The translations under genes and the position numbers were made by a program. This document shows, one piece after another, positions 1 to 7,677 of a stretch of 49,939 nucleotides of DNA (positions are counted from its first letter, which is position 1; each line of letters begins with the position of its first letter). Origin of the DNA: Scatosoma sp045632265. Lineage in GTDB: Bacteria > Bacillota > Clostridia > Christensenellales > Borkfalkiaceae. The stretch covers positions 1 to 49,939 of the forward strand of contig JAZQWG010000009.1 in assembly GCA_045632265.1 (NCBI GenBank). Reading direction: 5' to 3'. A model generated the notes under the pieces. It saw nothing but the letters and a program-made list of their open reading frames with translations, did no database searches and had not been told where the DNA came from.

Positions 1-83
1 CGTTGCTTTCCGCTTTGCTTGGGAAGGTGGATTTTATCCAAAATCAAGACGGTAGCGTAGAAAAAATAACGTTTGAAGGCTAA
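1..83 (+). CDS. 3' end of an unidentified gene upstream of the sigma factor (partial)
   Basis: A reading frame enters from the left edge and stops at TAA 81-83, three bases before the sigma factor start. Only 26 residues are visible, ending DGSVEKITFEG. The position suggests it belongs to the same regulatory operon. The tail could be the last strands of an ATPase-type anti-sigma factor or of another regulatory domain, but the fragment is too short to assign. Confidence 0.5.
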   Translation, partial: LLSALLGKVDFIQNQDGSVEKITFEG

Positions 84-86
84 ACG

Positions 87-824
87 ATGGCGGAAGATAA
101 GGCAATTGAGCTTTTTAGGCTCTACAAAGAGAGCGGCGATATAAAATATAGAAATGAAATCGCCGAGAAATATCTCTACATAGCCGATATTCTCGCCAAA
201 AAATTCGTGGGGCGGGGCGTGGAGTACGACGATTTGAAACAAGTGGCGTCGTACGCGCTTTTGCGTGGCATTGACCGTTTCGATCCCGACATGGGTATGC
301 AGTTCACCACCTTTATCACGCCGACGATTACGGGCGAGATTAAAAACTATTTCCGTGATAAGGCACGCCTTATTCGTGTTCCAAGACGGCTTGGGGAATT
401 GAATATTGCCGTGCGTAAATATTCGGCTTCCTACGAAGCGGAAAACGGCGTAAAACCGACGATTAAGGTGATTGCGGACAATTTATCCTTGTCGGAAGAA
501 GACGTTGTAAAAGCGCTTGAAACGGGCGGTGTGCTCTCGCTTGACAGCGTGACGGGCAAGGAAGACGACGAGGGGAAAAGCTCGTTGCATACGCTTATCG
601 CCGACGGCGAAGATAAGTATGAAAATTTCGAGCTGAAAGAAACGTTGCTTGCGGAAATGCGTGATTTTTCGGATGCGGAACGCTTGCTTGTTAAATGTAG
701 ATACGTGGACGAACTCTCGCAAGACGAAACGGCGGAAAGGCTGGGCGTGTCGCAAATGACGGTGTCCCGTATGGAAAAGAAGATATTGCTAAAATTAAAA
801 GAGCGTTTACAAGGTTTGGTGTAG
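87..824 (+). CDS. RNA polymerase sigma factor, SigB/SigF/SigG family
   Basis: Alternative sigma factor of the sigma-70 group 3 type, 245 residues, which is the normal size for SigB/SigF/SigG. Region 2 is clear around residues 45-95 (YDDLKQVASYALLRGIDRFD, then FTTFITPTITGEIKNYFRDK), region 3 follows at about 110-150, and region 4 ends the protein with a helix-turn-helix (LSQDETAERLGVSQMTVSRM). It is followed four bases later by an ATPase anti-sigma factor, the usual partner-switching arrangement. An anti-anti-sigma (STAS) gene is not seen; it may lie left of the window. Whether it serves sporulation or general stress cannot be decided from this sequence. Confidence 0.93.
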   Translation: MAEDKAIELFRLYKESGDIKYRNEIAEKYLYIADILAKKFVGRGVEYDDLKQVASYALLRGIDRFDPDMGMQFTTFITPTITGEIKNYFRDKARLIRVPRRLGELNIAVRKYSASYEAENGVKPTIKVIADNLSLSEEDVVKALETGGVLSLDSVTGKEDDEGKSSLHTLIADGEDKYENFELKETLLAEMRDFSDAERLLVKCRYVDELSQDETAERLGVSQMTVSRMEKKILLKLKERLQGLV

Positions 825-827
825 GGT

Positions 828-1190
828 ATGGAATTTGAAGTCAAGGACAATCAAACGTTGCAAAAATCGATTGCCGATTTTTGTCGTTTTCTTGCGGACT
901 TCGGCATTTCCCCCGACAGCATTTTCGATTGTAGGCTTGTCGCTAACGAGCTTTTGGGCAACGTTCTTCGTCACGCGCAATCGATGGCGCGTTTCATCGG
1001 CGAAATTGAAGACGGCTTCGTGCGGCTGATGGTGCAGCAACAAACGGGCTCGCTTATCCCGCCGAAAACAAGCACGTGTTCGGACGTGTATGAAGAGAGT
1101 GGCAGGGGACTTTTTTTGATTGACAGCGTTTGTGAAGAACGTATTACGACAAATGAAGGGCATATCTTGGTGCGCATTAAAATTCGATAA
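828..1190 (+). CDS. ATP-binding anti-sigma factor (RsbW/SpoIIAB-like HATPase)
   Basis: A 120-residue serine-kinase-type anti-sigma factor, predicted to bind and hold the sigma factor encoded just upstream. The GHKL ATPase N-box is visible as RLVANELLGNVLRHA (residues 37-51) and the G-box region as SGRGLFLIDSVCE (about 91-103). It is shorter than typical SpoIIAB (about 145), but both ATP-binding boxes are present. It starts four bases after the sigma factor stop, so the two are probably co-translated. Two terminators follow. Confidence 0.88.
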   Translation: MEFEVKDNQTLQKSIADFCRFLADFGISPDSIFDCRLVANELLGNVLRHAQSMARFIGEIEDGFVRLMVQQQTGSLIPPKTSTCSDVYEESGRGLFLIDSVCEERITTNEGHILVRIKIR

Positions 1191-1198
1191 AAAATATT

Positions 1199-1225
1199 CC
1201 CCCGATTACGAGAGATAATCGGGGG
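1199..1225 (+). terminator. terminator of the sigma/anti-sigma operon
   Basis: A perfect 10-bp stem (CCCCCGATTA / TAATCGGGGG) with a 7-base loop, beginning nine bases after the anti-sigma stop. The following T tract is weak (ATTTAT), so it probably acts with the next hairpin. Confidence 0.75.
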
Positions 1226-1250
1226 ATTTATATTGCTAAAAGACAAAGAA

Positions 1251-1278
1251 AAAAACACGCCCAAGCGGGCGTGTTTTT
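1251..1278. terminator. bidirectional terminator between convergent genes
   Basis: A perfect 12-bp stem (AAAAACACGCCC with its complement) and a 4-base loop. It has A runs on one side and T runs on the other, so it can end transcription from both the forward sigma operon and the reverse gene ending at 1293. Confidence 0.9.
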
Positions 1279-1292
1279 ATGATTAGATTTGA

Positions 1293-2780
1293 TTAAAGTC
1301 TAATTGCAAATTCATACATTTTGGAAAGCAATTCATCGGGAATTCTATCTCTGTATTGACCAAGATAGATAAACACTTTACGGAAGAATTCCTTATTGTT
1401 GCCACCCACTTGGTAAGCGGGGATTTCCGCCATCGTGCCTTTGTAGTTGAGTATGTAGAGTTGCGTAAATTGATTTCTTTCTTCGGTGGTAAGCGTTGCG
1501 ATGAAGGGATCGAAACTCTTGGAGTTGTAGTAATCGTAATCAGCCGTTTCTACGGGAGCGGGAGCAGCTTCTACTGCGGGAGCAGCAGGTTCTTCCAAAA
1601 CTTCTTCCGCAACTTCAACGCCTTCTACAAGGCCGCCTTCGTAAGCAACAGCTTCCGCATATTCTTCACGAACGTACACTTCTTCTACGTTGTTTTCTTC
1701 AACGACTACAACGGGTGCTTCTACTGCGGGAGCAGGAGCTTCTTGAACGGGTTCAGCTTTCTTTGCAACAACGGGTTCAACCACTGCGGGAGCAACTTCT
1801 TTAGCTGCTTTCTTTGCCTTCTTCTTTGCTTTGTTAGCAACTGCGATTTGGATAATGCAGATGATAAATTGAAGGAACGCTGCGCTTGCAACTACAATCG
1901 AAAGCATGAACATTACTTGCGATTTGTAAGGGTTGACGATGAACGCGTAAAGCACGAATCCAGCAACCAAAAGCATAATGATATAACGAATCATATCGCC
2001 TACAAGGCCTTTCTTCCACATAAAGCGCATTGCCGCCAAAAGGAAAGCAAGGAGAAGGAAGCCGCCAAGTGCGATTTGGATAATGTCGAAGATTTTTGCG
2101 TTTTTCAAGCCAAGCTTAACGAGTTCTTCAAAAATCGTAGCGGTGTCTTTCAAGAAGATGTGACCCAAACCAGCAATTACAAGCATTGCAAGGAGGCAGT
2201 TCAAAAGGTTCATCCAAACTTTTTTCTTCAACTTGATGCAGCCAAGGATAAAGTACAAGAACAATGCAAAAGCAACCGTTGCGATAAGGTAATAGCTTGC
2301 CTTTACGTATTGAAGAACGTCAGCGCCATATACTTGATAATAGAAGGTAAGTTCCAACGAGAAAAGAAGGAAAATAGCCGTTGCAAAGAAGAAAGCTGCC
2401 GTGCGAAGCATTGCAGGGGATTTCTTTTTGCAGAAGATAGCGATGAAGCCGATCAAGAAGGTAAGCACCATGCTAAGGGCAAAGTAATACAAAATGCCGT
2501 TAGCGTACGTATCGATAAAGCTACCTGCGTGATAGAAGGAAGGCAAGAAACCAAACCACGTGAAAGGAACTTGACCTTTGATAACGGACATAACCGTATC
2601 GAAAAGCATAACTTTTTGCAAGCTAATGGTGTTATTAGCTTCCGAAATGGATACGCGCACAAAGACGTCGGGAATAAAGAATACGCCAACAGCCAAAAGC
2701 GCAAGAAGTGCGGCGAAAACACGATAACCCGCATTCTTTTTGGGCATCAAGTTGTAAGCCGTGTTAGTTTTGTTGCTCAT
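1293..2780 (-). CDS. multi-pass membrane protein with Ala/Glu/Val-rich linker and conserved-looking C-terminal domain
   Basis: Unrecognised 495-residue protein. The first 320 or so residues hold about eight to nine hydrophobic segments, beginning with VFAALLALLAVGVFFIPDVF. A Lys/Ala-rich turn (KAKKKAKKAAKE) leads to a cytoplasmic-looking low-complexity linker of A, P, V and E (about 325-410). The final 75 residues form a compact domain starting near DYYNSKSFDPFIATLT and ending LLSKMYEFAIRL. The start is supported by AGGAG seven bases before ATG and by a promoter at 2847-2875. The opposite-strand frame over the same DNA is compositionally implausible. Function unknown. Confidence 0.8.
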   Translation of the reverse strand: MSNKTNTAYNLMPKKNAGYRVFAALLALLAVGVFFIPDVFVRVSISEANNTISLQKVMLFDTVMSVIKGQVPFTWFGFLPSFYHAGSFIDTYANGILYYFALSMVLTFLIGFIAIFCKKKSPAMLRTAAFFFATAIFLLFSLELTFYYQVYGADVLQYVKASYYLIATVAFALFLYFILGCIKLKKKVWMNLLNCLLAMLVIAGLGHIFLKDTATIFEELVKLGLKNAKIFDIIQIALGGFLLLAFLLAAMRFMWKKGLVGDMIRYIIMLLVAGFVLYAFIVNPYKSQVMFMLSIVVASAAFLQFIICIIQIAVANKAKKKAKKAAKEVAPAVVEPVVAKKAEPVQEAPAPAVEAPVVVVEENNVEEVYVREEYAEAVAYEGGLVEGVEVAEEVLEEPAAPAVEAAPAPVETADYDYYNSKSFDPFIATLTTEERNQFTQLYILNYKGTMAEIPAYQVGGNNKEFFRKVFIYLGQYRDRIPDELLSKMYEFAIRL

Positions 2781-2846
2781 AACAGTTCTCCTATAAATTT
2801 AATAAAAGTCCATTTTTGAAAATGACACAATAAACAACTTTTTAAT

Positions 2847-2875
2847 ATTATACCACCTTTCCTTTGCTATGTCAA
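2847..2875 (-). promoter_or_regulatory. sigma-A promoter of the membrane protein gene at 2780
   Basis: Read on the reverse strand: TTGACA (2875-2870), 17-base spacer, TATAAT (2852-2847). It matches consensus at both hexamers and leaves a leader of about 60 bases. Confidence 0.88.
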
Positions 2876-2958
2876 TAAGTATAAAAATTTTTTCGGCTGT
2901 TTTTTAATAAAAAAACAAACTTTTTTTCACGGAAGGGCGGGAGATTGTTAAAAAGGTA

Positions 2959-2987
2959 TTGAAATTTTTTTTCGTTTAGGGTATAAT
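2959..2987 (+). promoter_or_regulatory. sigma-A promoter of the PucR-type regulator operon
   Basis: TTGAAA (2959-2964), 17-base spacer, TATAAT (2982-2987). A small hairpin (CCACG / CGTGG, 3006-3022) lies in the leader just before the ribosome binding site. Confidence 0.88.
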
Positions 2988-3039
2988 AGATAGGAAGTGT
3001 ATATTCCACGTTAAAAGCGTGGGGTATCGGGAGATAAAC

Positions 3040-4056
3040 ATGAACGAATTGAAGAAGTTGGTAAAAGACGTATCCGAACGTTTAGGGATAAGCTTTGCCT
3101 ATTACGAAGAAAAGAAAAAGCCGTCGGGTGTGCCCGTTTGCGAAAAGCCGTTTGAAAGCATTGCAGACGATGGTGAATACACCTTTTTCCGTTTCCTTTT
3201 CAAGGGCACGGGTTATATCGGCGTGCTTGCGGGCGTGAACGATACGCAACGCAACTACGCAATGCTTTTGCCTTCGTACATTGAAAGCTTTGCCGACAAG
3301 GAAACGGAACTTTCCAAAACGGAATACTTAAAACGCATTTTGCTTGGCGAATGTTCTTCGCTTGGTATTTACCGCTACGCATCGAAATTTTCCGTGCGTG
3401 AAGCGACGTGCTACGCCCTTGCTATCCGCGTGCCGAAAATGCTCGAAGAAACGATAGGCGTTATTGAACAATACGGCGGCAATAGTTTGGACACCGTCGT
3501 GCGTATGAGCGAAGACGAATGCGTGCTTGTCAAATACGTGGACGAAAAGGAAAACGAATATCAATCGTCCGTGGATTATGCGGAATTCTTGGCGCAATCG
3601 CTGAAAGAAGAACTTGGTTTAAGCGTGACGATAGGGGTAGGTCCCACCGTTAGGGATATAAAGGACGTGGCGCACTCGTATGCGCGCGCCGTGACGACAC
3701 TTGGATATGCCGAAACGCTTGGCGATGGCGAAGGTGTGTTTTCGTATAGAGAATTTATCCTTGTGAAGATGTTGTCCGATTTGTCGGAAAGCAAACTTTC
3801 GGAATATTTGTCCGATTTGACGGACGATACTTTCCGTGAAATTTTGGAAGACGAAGAAATGCTTTCGACGGCGGAAGAATTTTTACGCAGCAACTTAAAC
3901 GTCAGCGAAACGTCGCGCAATTTATATATGCACCGCAATACGCTTTTATACCGTTTGGATAAAATTGAAAAGGCGACGGGCTTGAATATCCGTACGTTTA
4001 CGGACGCCGTGTCGTTTAGAGTGCTTACCTTAATTTATCATTTGCTTGAAAAATAA
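3040..4056 (+). CDS. PucR/CdaR-family transcriptional regulator
   Basis: A DNA-binding regulator of about 338 residues. The C-terminus carries the PucR-type helix-turn-helix (NVSETSRNLYMHRNTLLYRL, then DKIEKATGLNIRTF). The middle, about residues 100-230, resembles the GGDEF-like domain of CdaR regulators. The N-terminal 90 residues are not recognised and may sense a ligand. I prefer ATG 3040, which has GGGAG six bases upstream, over GTG 3019, which has no ribosome binding site. It precedes a membrane peptidase by 22 bases, so the two probably share a promoter. The ligand and targets are unknown. Confidence 0.85.
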   Translation: MNELKKLVKDVSERLGISFAYYEEKKKPSGVPVCEKPFESIADDGEYTFFRFLFKGTGYIGVLAGVNDTQRNYAMLLPSYIESFADKETELSKTEYLKRILLGECSSLGIYRYASKFSVREATCYALAIRVPKMLEETIGVIEQYGGNSLDTVVRMSEDECVLVKYVDEKENEYQSSVDYAEFLAQSLKEELGLSVTIGVGPTVRDIKDVAHSYARAVTTLGYAETLGDGEGVFSYREFILVKMLSDLSESKLSEYLSDLTDDTFREILEDEEMLSTAEEFLRSNLNVSETSRNLYMHRNTLLYRLDKIEKATGLNIRTFTDAVSFRVLTLIYHLLEK

Positions 4057-4078
4057 AAAAGACTGGGGGAAATCGTTG

Positions 4079-5503
4079 ATGAACGAACAAAACGATTTTT
4101 TCAATGAACCTACAAAGGACGAAAACGATTTGGCGCGGAGCAACGCTCCGCGCCAAAAAAAGAAAAAGAAGAAAATTCTTATTGTTTTGCTTGCCATTTT
4201 GATTGCGGTAGGCAGCTTTTTTGCGGGCTTTTTTGCGTACAGTCTTTCCTTGGATAAAGAAATACGCACGCTTATCCGTGTGAAGAACAAAATCCAAAAA
4301 GAATATTATCAAGAAGTGAGCGACGAGGCTTTTTACAACGCCATTTTTTCTTCCGTTGAAAATGCAAAAAACAGCGGATATTGCACTTCGGAAGAAGCGT
4401 TTTACGAAGCGGTGTTTGCGGGCGTGAATAACGGCGTGCTTGACGAATACTCGCAGTACTTAACGGAAGAAGAATTTGAAGCATTGCGCGTGCAATCGAC
4501 GGGCAAACAAGCTGGTATCGGCGTTTACTTTTTGGTGGGGCAAACGGATTTGAAAGTGAGCCGTGTGGCGGGCAATTCCCCAGCGGAAGAAGCGGGTATG
4601 GAAAAGGGGGACGAGATTATTGCAATCGGCGTGGACAAGACGCAGTTGCAAGCTTGTCAAAATAGAAAAGAGTTGAATACGTATCTTGCCACGATTGACG
4701 AAGGGGCAAGTTTTTATTTACAATGGCGCACGGAAAAAGGCGAAGTGAAGTGCGAACAAATGCAGCGCAAGGACTTTATTGAAAACTACGTTTTCTATAA
4801 GACGAACGAGCTTTCTTATGGTTTTGAAGGGGAAGGTTCGTATAAAGCCAAAAACGTGGGCGAGCCACTTTCCTATCTTCCAAGAGATACGGCATATATC
4901 AAACTCGTACAGTTCAACGGCAAGGCGCACGTTGTCTTTGATAGGGCGATGAACCTTTTTGCTTCGCAAGGTAAGAAAAATTTGGTGCTTGATTTGCGTG
5001 GCAACGGCGGCGGGTATATGAATATCATGCAATCGATTGCCAAGTATTTTTGTAAAAATTCCCGTGAAGGAACGCCCGTGGCGGCGATTGCCGACTACGG
5101 CGAAAAGAAACAAACCTTTGCGGCGGAGGGAAATCGATACTGGTCGTATTTTTCTACGGACAGCCGTGTGACGGTGCTTGCGGATAACTTAACGGCAAGC
5201 GCTTCCGAGTGTTTAATCGGCTGTATGTACGCATACGGGGTGCTTGATTATGCGGATATATGCTTGGTGGAAGAAGCAAACGGCGTGGCGAAAACGTATG
5301 GCAAAGGGATTATGCAAACGACGTACAACATCCTTGGAGGCGGTGGCTTGCGCTTGACGACGGCGGAAATTTACTGGCCTACGCAAACGCCGATAAGCAT
5401 ACACGGGGTTGGTGTGAGCAAGGCAAGCGGCACGCAAACGGTGCCTTCGTCGCTTACCTTTCACGAGCAAACCCGCGTAGCAATAGAAAAGCTTGGCGTA
5501 TGA
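4079..5503 (+). CDS. C-terminal processing peptidase, S41 family (CtpA/CtpB-like)
   Basis: Membrane-anchored serine protease of about 474 residues. A short acidic cytoplasmic N-terminus and a Lys run are followed by one transmembrane helix (ILIVLLAILIAVGSFFAGFF, about 35-57). A PDZ domain follows (GIGVYFLVGQTDLKVSRVAG...AGMEKGDEIIAIG). The S41 catalytic core contains Ser374 in LTASASECLIG and Lys409 in YGKGIMQ, the Ser-Lys dyad of this family. It ends with the usual GLRLTTAEIYWP...GVGV segment. ATG 4079 has GGGGGA eight bases before it, whereas the upstream in-frame TTG 4046 overlaps the previous gene. The substrate is not evident. Confidence 0.92.
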   Translation: MNEQNDFFNEPTKDENDLARSNAPRQKKKKKKILIVLLAILIAVGSFFAGFFAYSLSLDKEIRTLIRVKNKIQKEYYQEVSDEAFYNAIFSSVENAKNSGYCTSEEAFYEAVFAGVNNGVLDEYSQYLTEEEFEALRVQSTGKQAGIGVYFLVGQTDLKVSRVAGNSPAEEAGMEKGDEIIAIGVDKTQLQACQNRKELNTYLATIDEGASFYLQWRTEKGEVKCEQMQRKDFIENYVFYKTNELSYGFEGEGSYKAKNVGEPLSYLPRDTAYIKLVQFNGKAHVVFDRAMNLFASQGKKNLVLDLRGNGGGYMNIMQSIAKYFCKNSREGTPVAAIADYGEKKQTFAAEGNRYWSYFSTDSRVTVLADNLTASASECLIGCMYAYGVLDYADICLVEEANGVAKTYGKGIMQTTYNILGGGGLRLTTAEIYWPTQTPISIHGVGVSKASGTQTVPSSLTFHEQTRVAIEKLGV

Positions 5504-5530
5504 CAATATTATAATATATAGCAAAAAAAA

Positions 5531-5562
5531 CGCGTGACCTTGTACATGGTACGCGCTTTTTT
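5531..5562 (+). terminator. terminator after the S41 peptidase gene
   Basis: A hairpin with one bulge (CGCGTGACC / GGTACGCG) followed by six Ts. Confidence 0.75.
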
Positions 5563-5592
5563 ATTGTGGAAAGGTTAAAATATCAAGAAAAA

Positions 5593-5614
5593 CCCCTTGC
5601 CGTTTGGCAAGGGG
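5593..5614 (-). terminator. terminator of the transketolase transcript
   Basis: A perfect 9-bp stem (CCCCTTGCC / GGCAAGGGG) with a 4-base loop, lying ten bases beyond the transketolase stop. T runs follow on the reverse strand. Confidence 0.88.
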
Positions 5615-5623
5615 GAGTTTTTC

Positions 5624-7624
5624 TTATTTGCATTTTTCAATGGAAGCAAGTGCTTTATCCACAACGTTTTCAACGGTGAAACCGAAGTGAGGGAAGAGCT
5701 TGCTAGGAGGAGCGGACAAGCCAAACGTGGTCATGCCAACGATTTCGCCGTTGTCGCCTGCGTATTTATACCAGCTGTAAGGCGAACCTGCTTCTACGCA
5801 AACTCTTGCTTTGATATCGCAAGGAAGAACGCTTGCTTTGTAAGCAGCGGGTTGCTTTTCAAATTCTTCAATACAAGGCATGGAAACAACGCGTGCTTTT
5901 ACACCCTTTTCCGCCAAGGCTGCTTTTGCCTTTACGCAAAGGTCGATTTCCGAACCCGTACCGATAAGGATTACGTCTGCTTTGCCTTCGCAATCTTCAA
6001 GTACGTAGCCGCCCTTAAGCGCTTCTTTGCCGCTGCCAGTGTATTGAGGCAAGTTTTGACGGGAAAGCACGAGCGTGGTGGGTTCGTTGCCCGAAAGTGC
6101 GGAAACCCAAGCTGCTGCCGTTTCTTTGCCGTCAGCGGGACGATATACTTTCATGCCGGGGATAGAACGGAGCATAATAAGTTGTTCTACGGGTTGGTGG
6201 GTTGCGCCGTCTTCGCCAACGCCGATGGAGTCGTGCGTCATTACGTATACAACGGGTAATTTCATAAGTGCGGACAAACGCATGGAAGACTTGCAGTAAT
6301 CGGAGAATACGAAGAAGGTAGCACAGTAAGCTTGGATACCGCCGTGCAATTGCATACCGTTTGCCATTGCCGCCATTGCGTGTTCACGGATACCGTAGTG
6401 CAAGTTTCTACCAAGGAAGTTATCAGCCGAGAAGAAGCCGAATTTCACGTCGTCGGTGTCTTTCATTTCCGTAAGGTTGGAAGGGCCAAGGTCAGCCGAG
6501 CCGCCCATAAGGGAAGGCATCTTCACAGCCAACTTGTTAAGCACTTTTGCGGACGTTTGGCGGGTAGCCATAGGTTTTTCGAAATCGTACAAATCGTCCA
6601 TATCGTCGAAGTTGGGTTTTTCGCCTGCCATTGCGCTCTTGTAATCAGCCGCAAGTTCGGGGTAAGCAACTTCGTAATCAATCATCATCTTCTTCCAAGC
6701 AACTTCCGCTTCAACGGCTGCTTTCGTTGCTTCTGCGCAGTGGTCGTACACTTCTTGAGGGCATTCAAAAGCGGGGTATTCCCAGCCAAGTTTTTCCTTC
6801 GTCTTTTGAAGGTTTGCTTCGCCCAAAGGAGCGCCGTGCGATTTTTCGCTGCCTTCCAAAGGCGAGCCGAAACCGATACGGGTATGGCAAATGATGATGG
6901 AAGGTTTTGCGGTGTTTGCCTTTGCCTTTTCAATTGCTTCTTTCAACGCGTCTACGTCGTCGGGGGAAGAGATAAGGTCAACGTGCAACACTTGCCAGTT
7001 TTGCGCTGCGAAACGAGCGCCGATATTTTCCTTGAACGTTACGTCCGTGTCACCTTCGATGGTGATGTCGTTATCATCGTACAAAACGATAAGCTTGCCA
7101 AGCGCGTGCGTGCCTGCAAACGAGCATGCTTCGTAGGAAATGCCTTCTTGCAAACAGCCGTCGCCGCAAATAGCGTAGGTGTAGTGGTCAACTACGTCGA
7201 AGCCGGGTTTGTTGTATTTAGCGGCAAGGTGTGCTTCAGCAAGTGCCATACCAACGGCGTTTGCGATACCTTGACCAAGGGGGCCCGTCGTCGTTTCTAC
7301 GCCAGCCGTGTGTGCATATTCGGGGTGACCGGGGGTTTTCGAGCCGAATTGACGGAAGTTTTTCATGTCTTCCATCGTCAAGTCATAGCCGTAAAGGTGC
7401 AACAAGGAATAATACAAGGCAGAGCCGTGTCCTGCGGAAAGAATAAATCTATCGCGGTTATCCCATTTCGTATCTTTGGGGTTCGCTTTCAAAAAGTTTT
7501 GGAAAAGGGTGTACGCAATAGGTGCGCAACCAAGGGGAAGACCGGGGTGACCGGAGTTTGCTTTTTGTATTGCGTCCGCAGACAAAATACGAAGTGCGTT
7601 GATCGTTGTTTTTTGTACGTTCAT
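5624..7624 (-). CDS. tkt: transketolase
   Basis: Thiamine-diphosphate enzyme that moves two-carbon units between sugar phosphates in the non-oxidative pentose phosphate pathway. The 666 residues are the usual full length. Visible family motifs are the N-terminal ANSGHPGLPLG, the TPP-binding GDGCLQEG near residue 155 with the following DDNDITIEG, the pyrimidine-domain region GIREHAMAAMANG, and MTHDSIGVGEDGATHQP. The start has AGGAG upstream (TATAGGAGCATTTCAATG on the reverse strand). It lies 53 bases downstream of the phosphohexomutase gene in the same direction and is probably co-transcribed with it. Confidence 0.97.
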   Translation of the reverse strand: MNVQKTTINALRILSADAIQKANSGHPGLPLGCAPIAYTLFQNFLKANPKDTKWDNRDRFILSAGHGSALYYSLLHLYGYDLTMEDMKNFRQFGSKTPGHPEYAHTAGVETTTGPLGQGIANAVGMALAEAHLAAKYNKPGFDVVDHYTYAICGDGCLQEGISYEACSFAGTHALGKLIVLYDDNDITIEGDTDVTFKENIGARFAAQNWQVLHVDLISSPDDVDALKEAIEKAKANTAKPSIIICHTRIGFGSPLEGSEKSHGAPLGEANLQKTKEKLGWEYPAFECPQEVYDHCAEATKAAVEAEVAWKKMMIDYEVAYPELAADYKSAMAGEKPNFDDMDDLYDFEKPMATRQTSAKVLNKLAVKMPSLMGGSADLGPSNLTEMKDTDDVKFGFFSADNFLGRNLHYGIREHAMAAMANGMQLHGGIQAYCATFFVFSDYCKSSMRLSALMKLPVVYVMTHDSIGVGEDGATHQPVEQLIMLRSIPGMKVYRPADGKETAAAWVSALSGNEPTTLVLSRQNLPQYTGSGKEALKGGYVLEDCEGKADVILIGTGSEIDLCVKAKAALAEKGVKARVVSMPCIEEFEKQPAAYKASVLPCDIKARVCVEAGSPYSWYKYAGDNGEIVGMTTFGLSAPPSKLFPHFGFTVENVVDKALASIEKCK

Positions 7625-7677
7625 TGAAATGCTCCTATATAAAAACTTTTTATTTTTTCAAATGGTTTGGTGGTGCG

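Noticed and set aside
1356..2819. A long open frame on the forward strand opposite the 495-residue membrane protein
   Set aside because: It is dominated by Phe, Cys, Asn and Tyr, has no start signal, and is the complement of a codon-biased gene. The reverse gene has promoter, ribosome binding site and membrane helices.
6332..7627. A 431-codon open frame opposite transketolase
   Set aside because: Transketolase motifs on the other strand are unambiguous; the opposite frame is a shadow.
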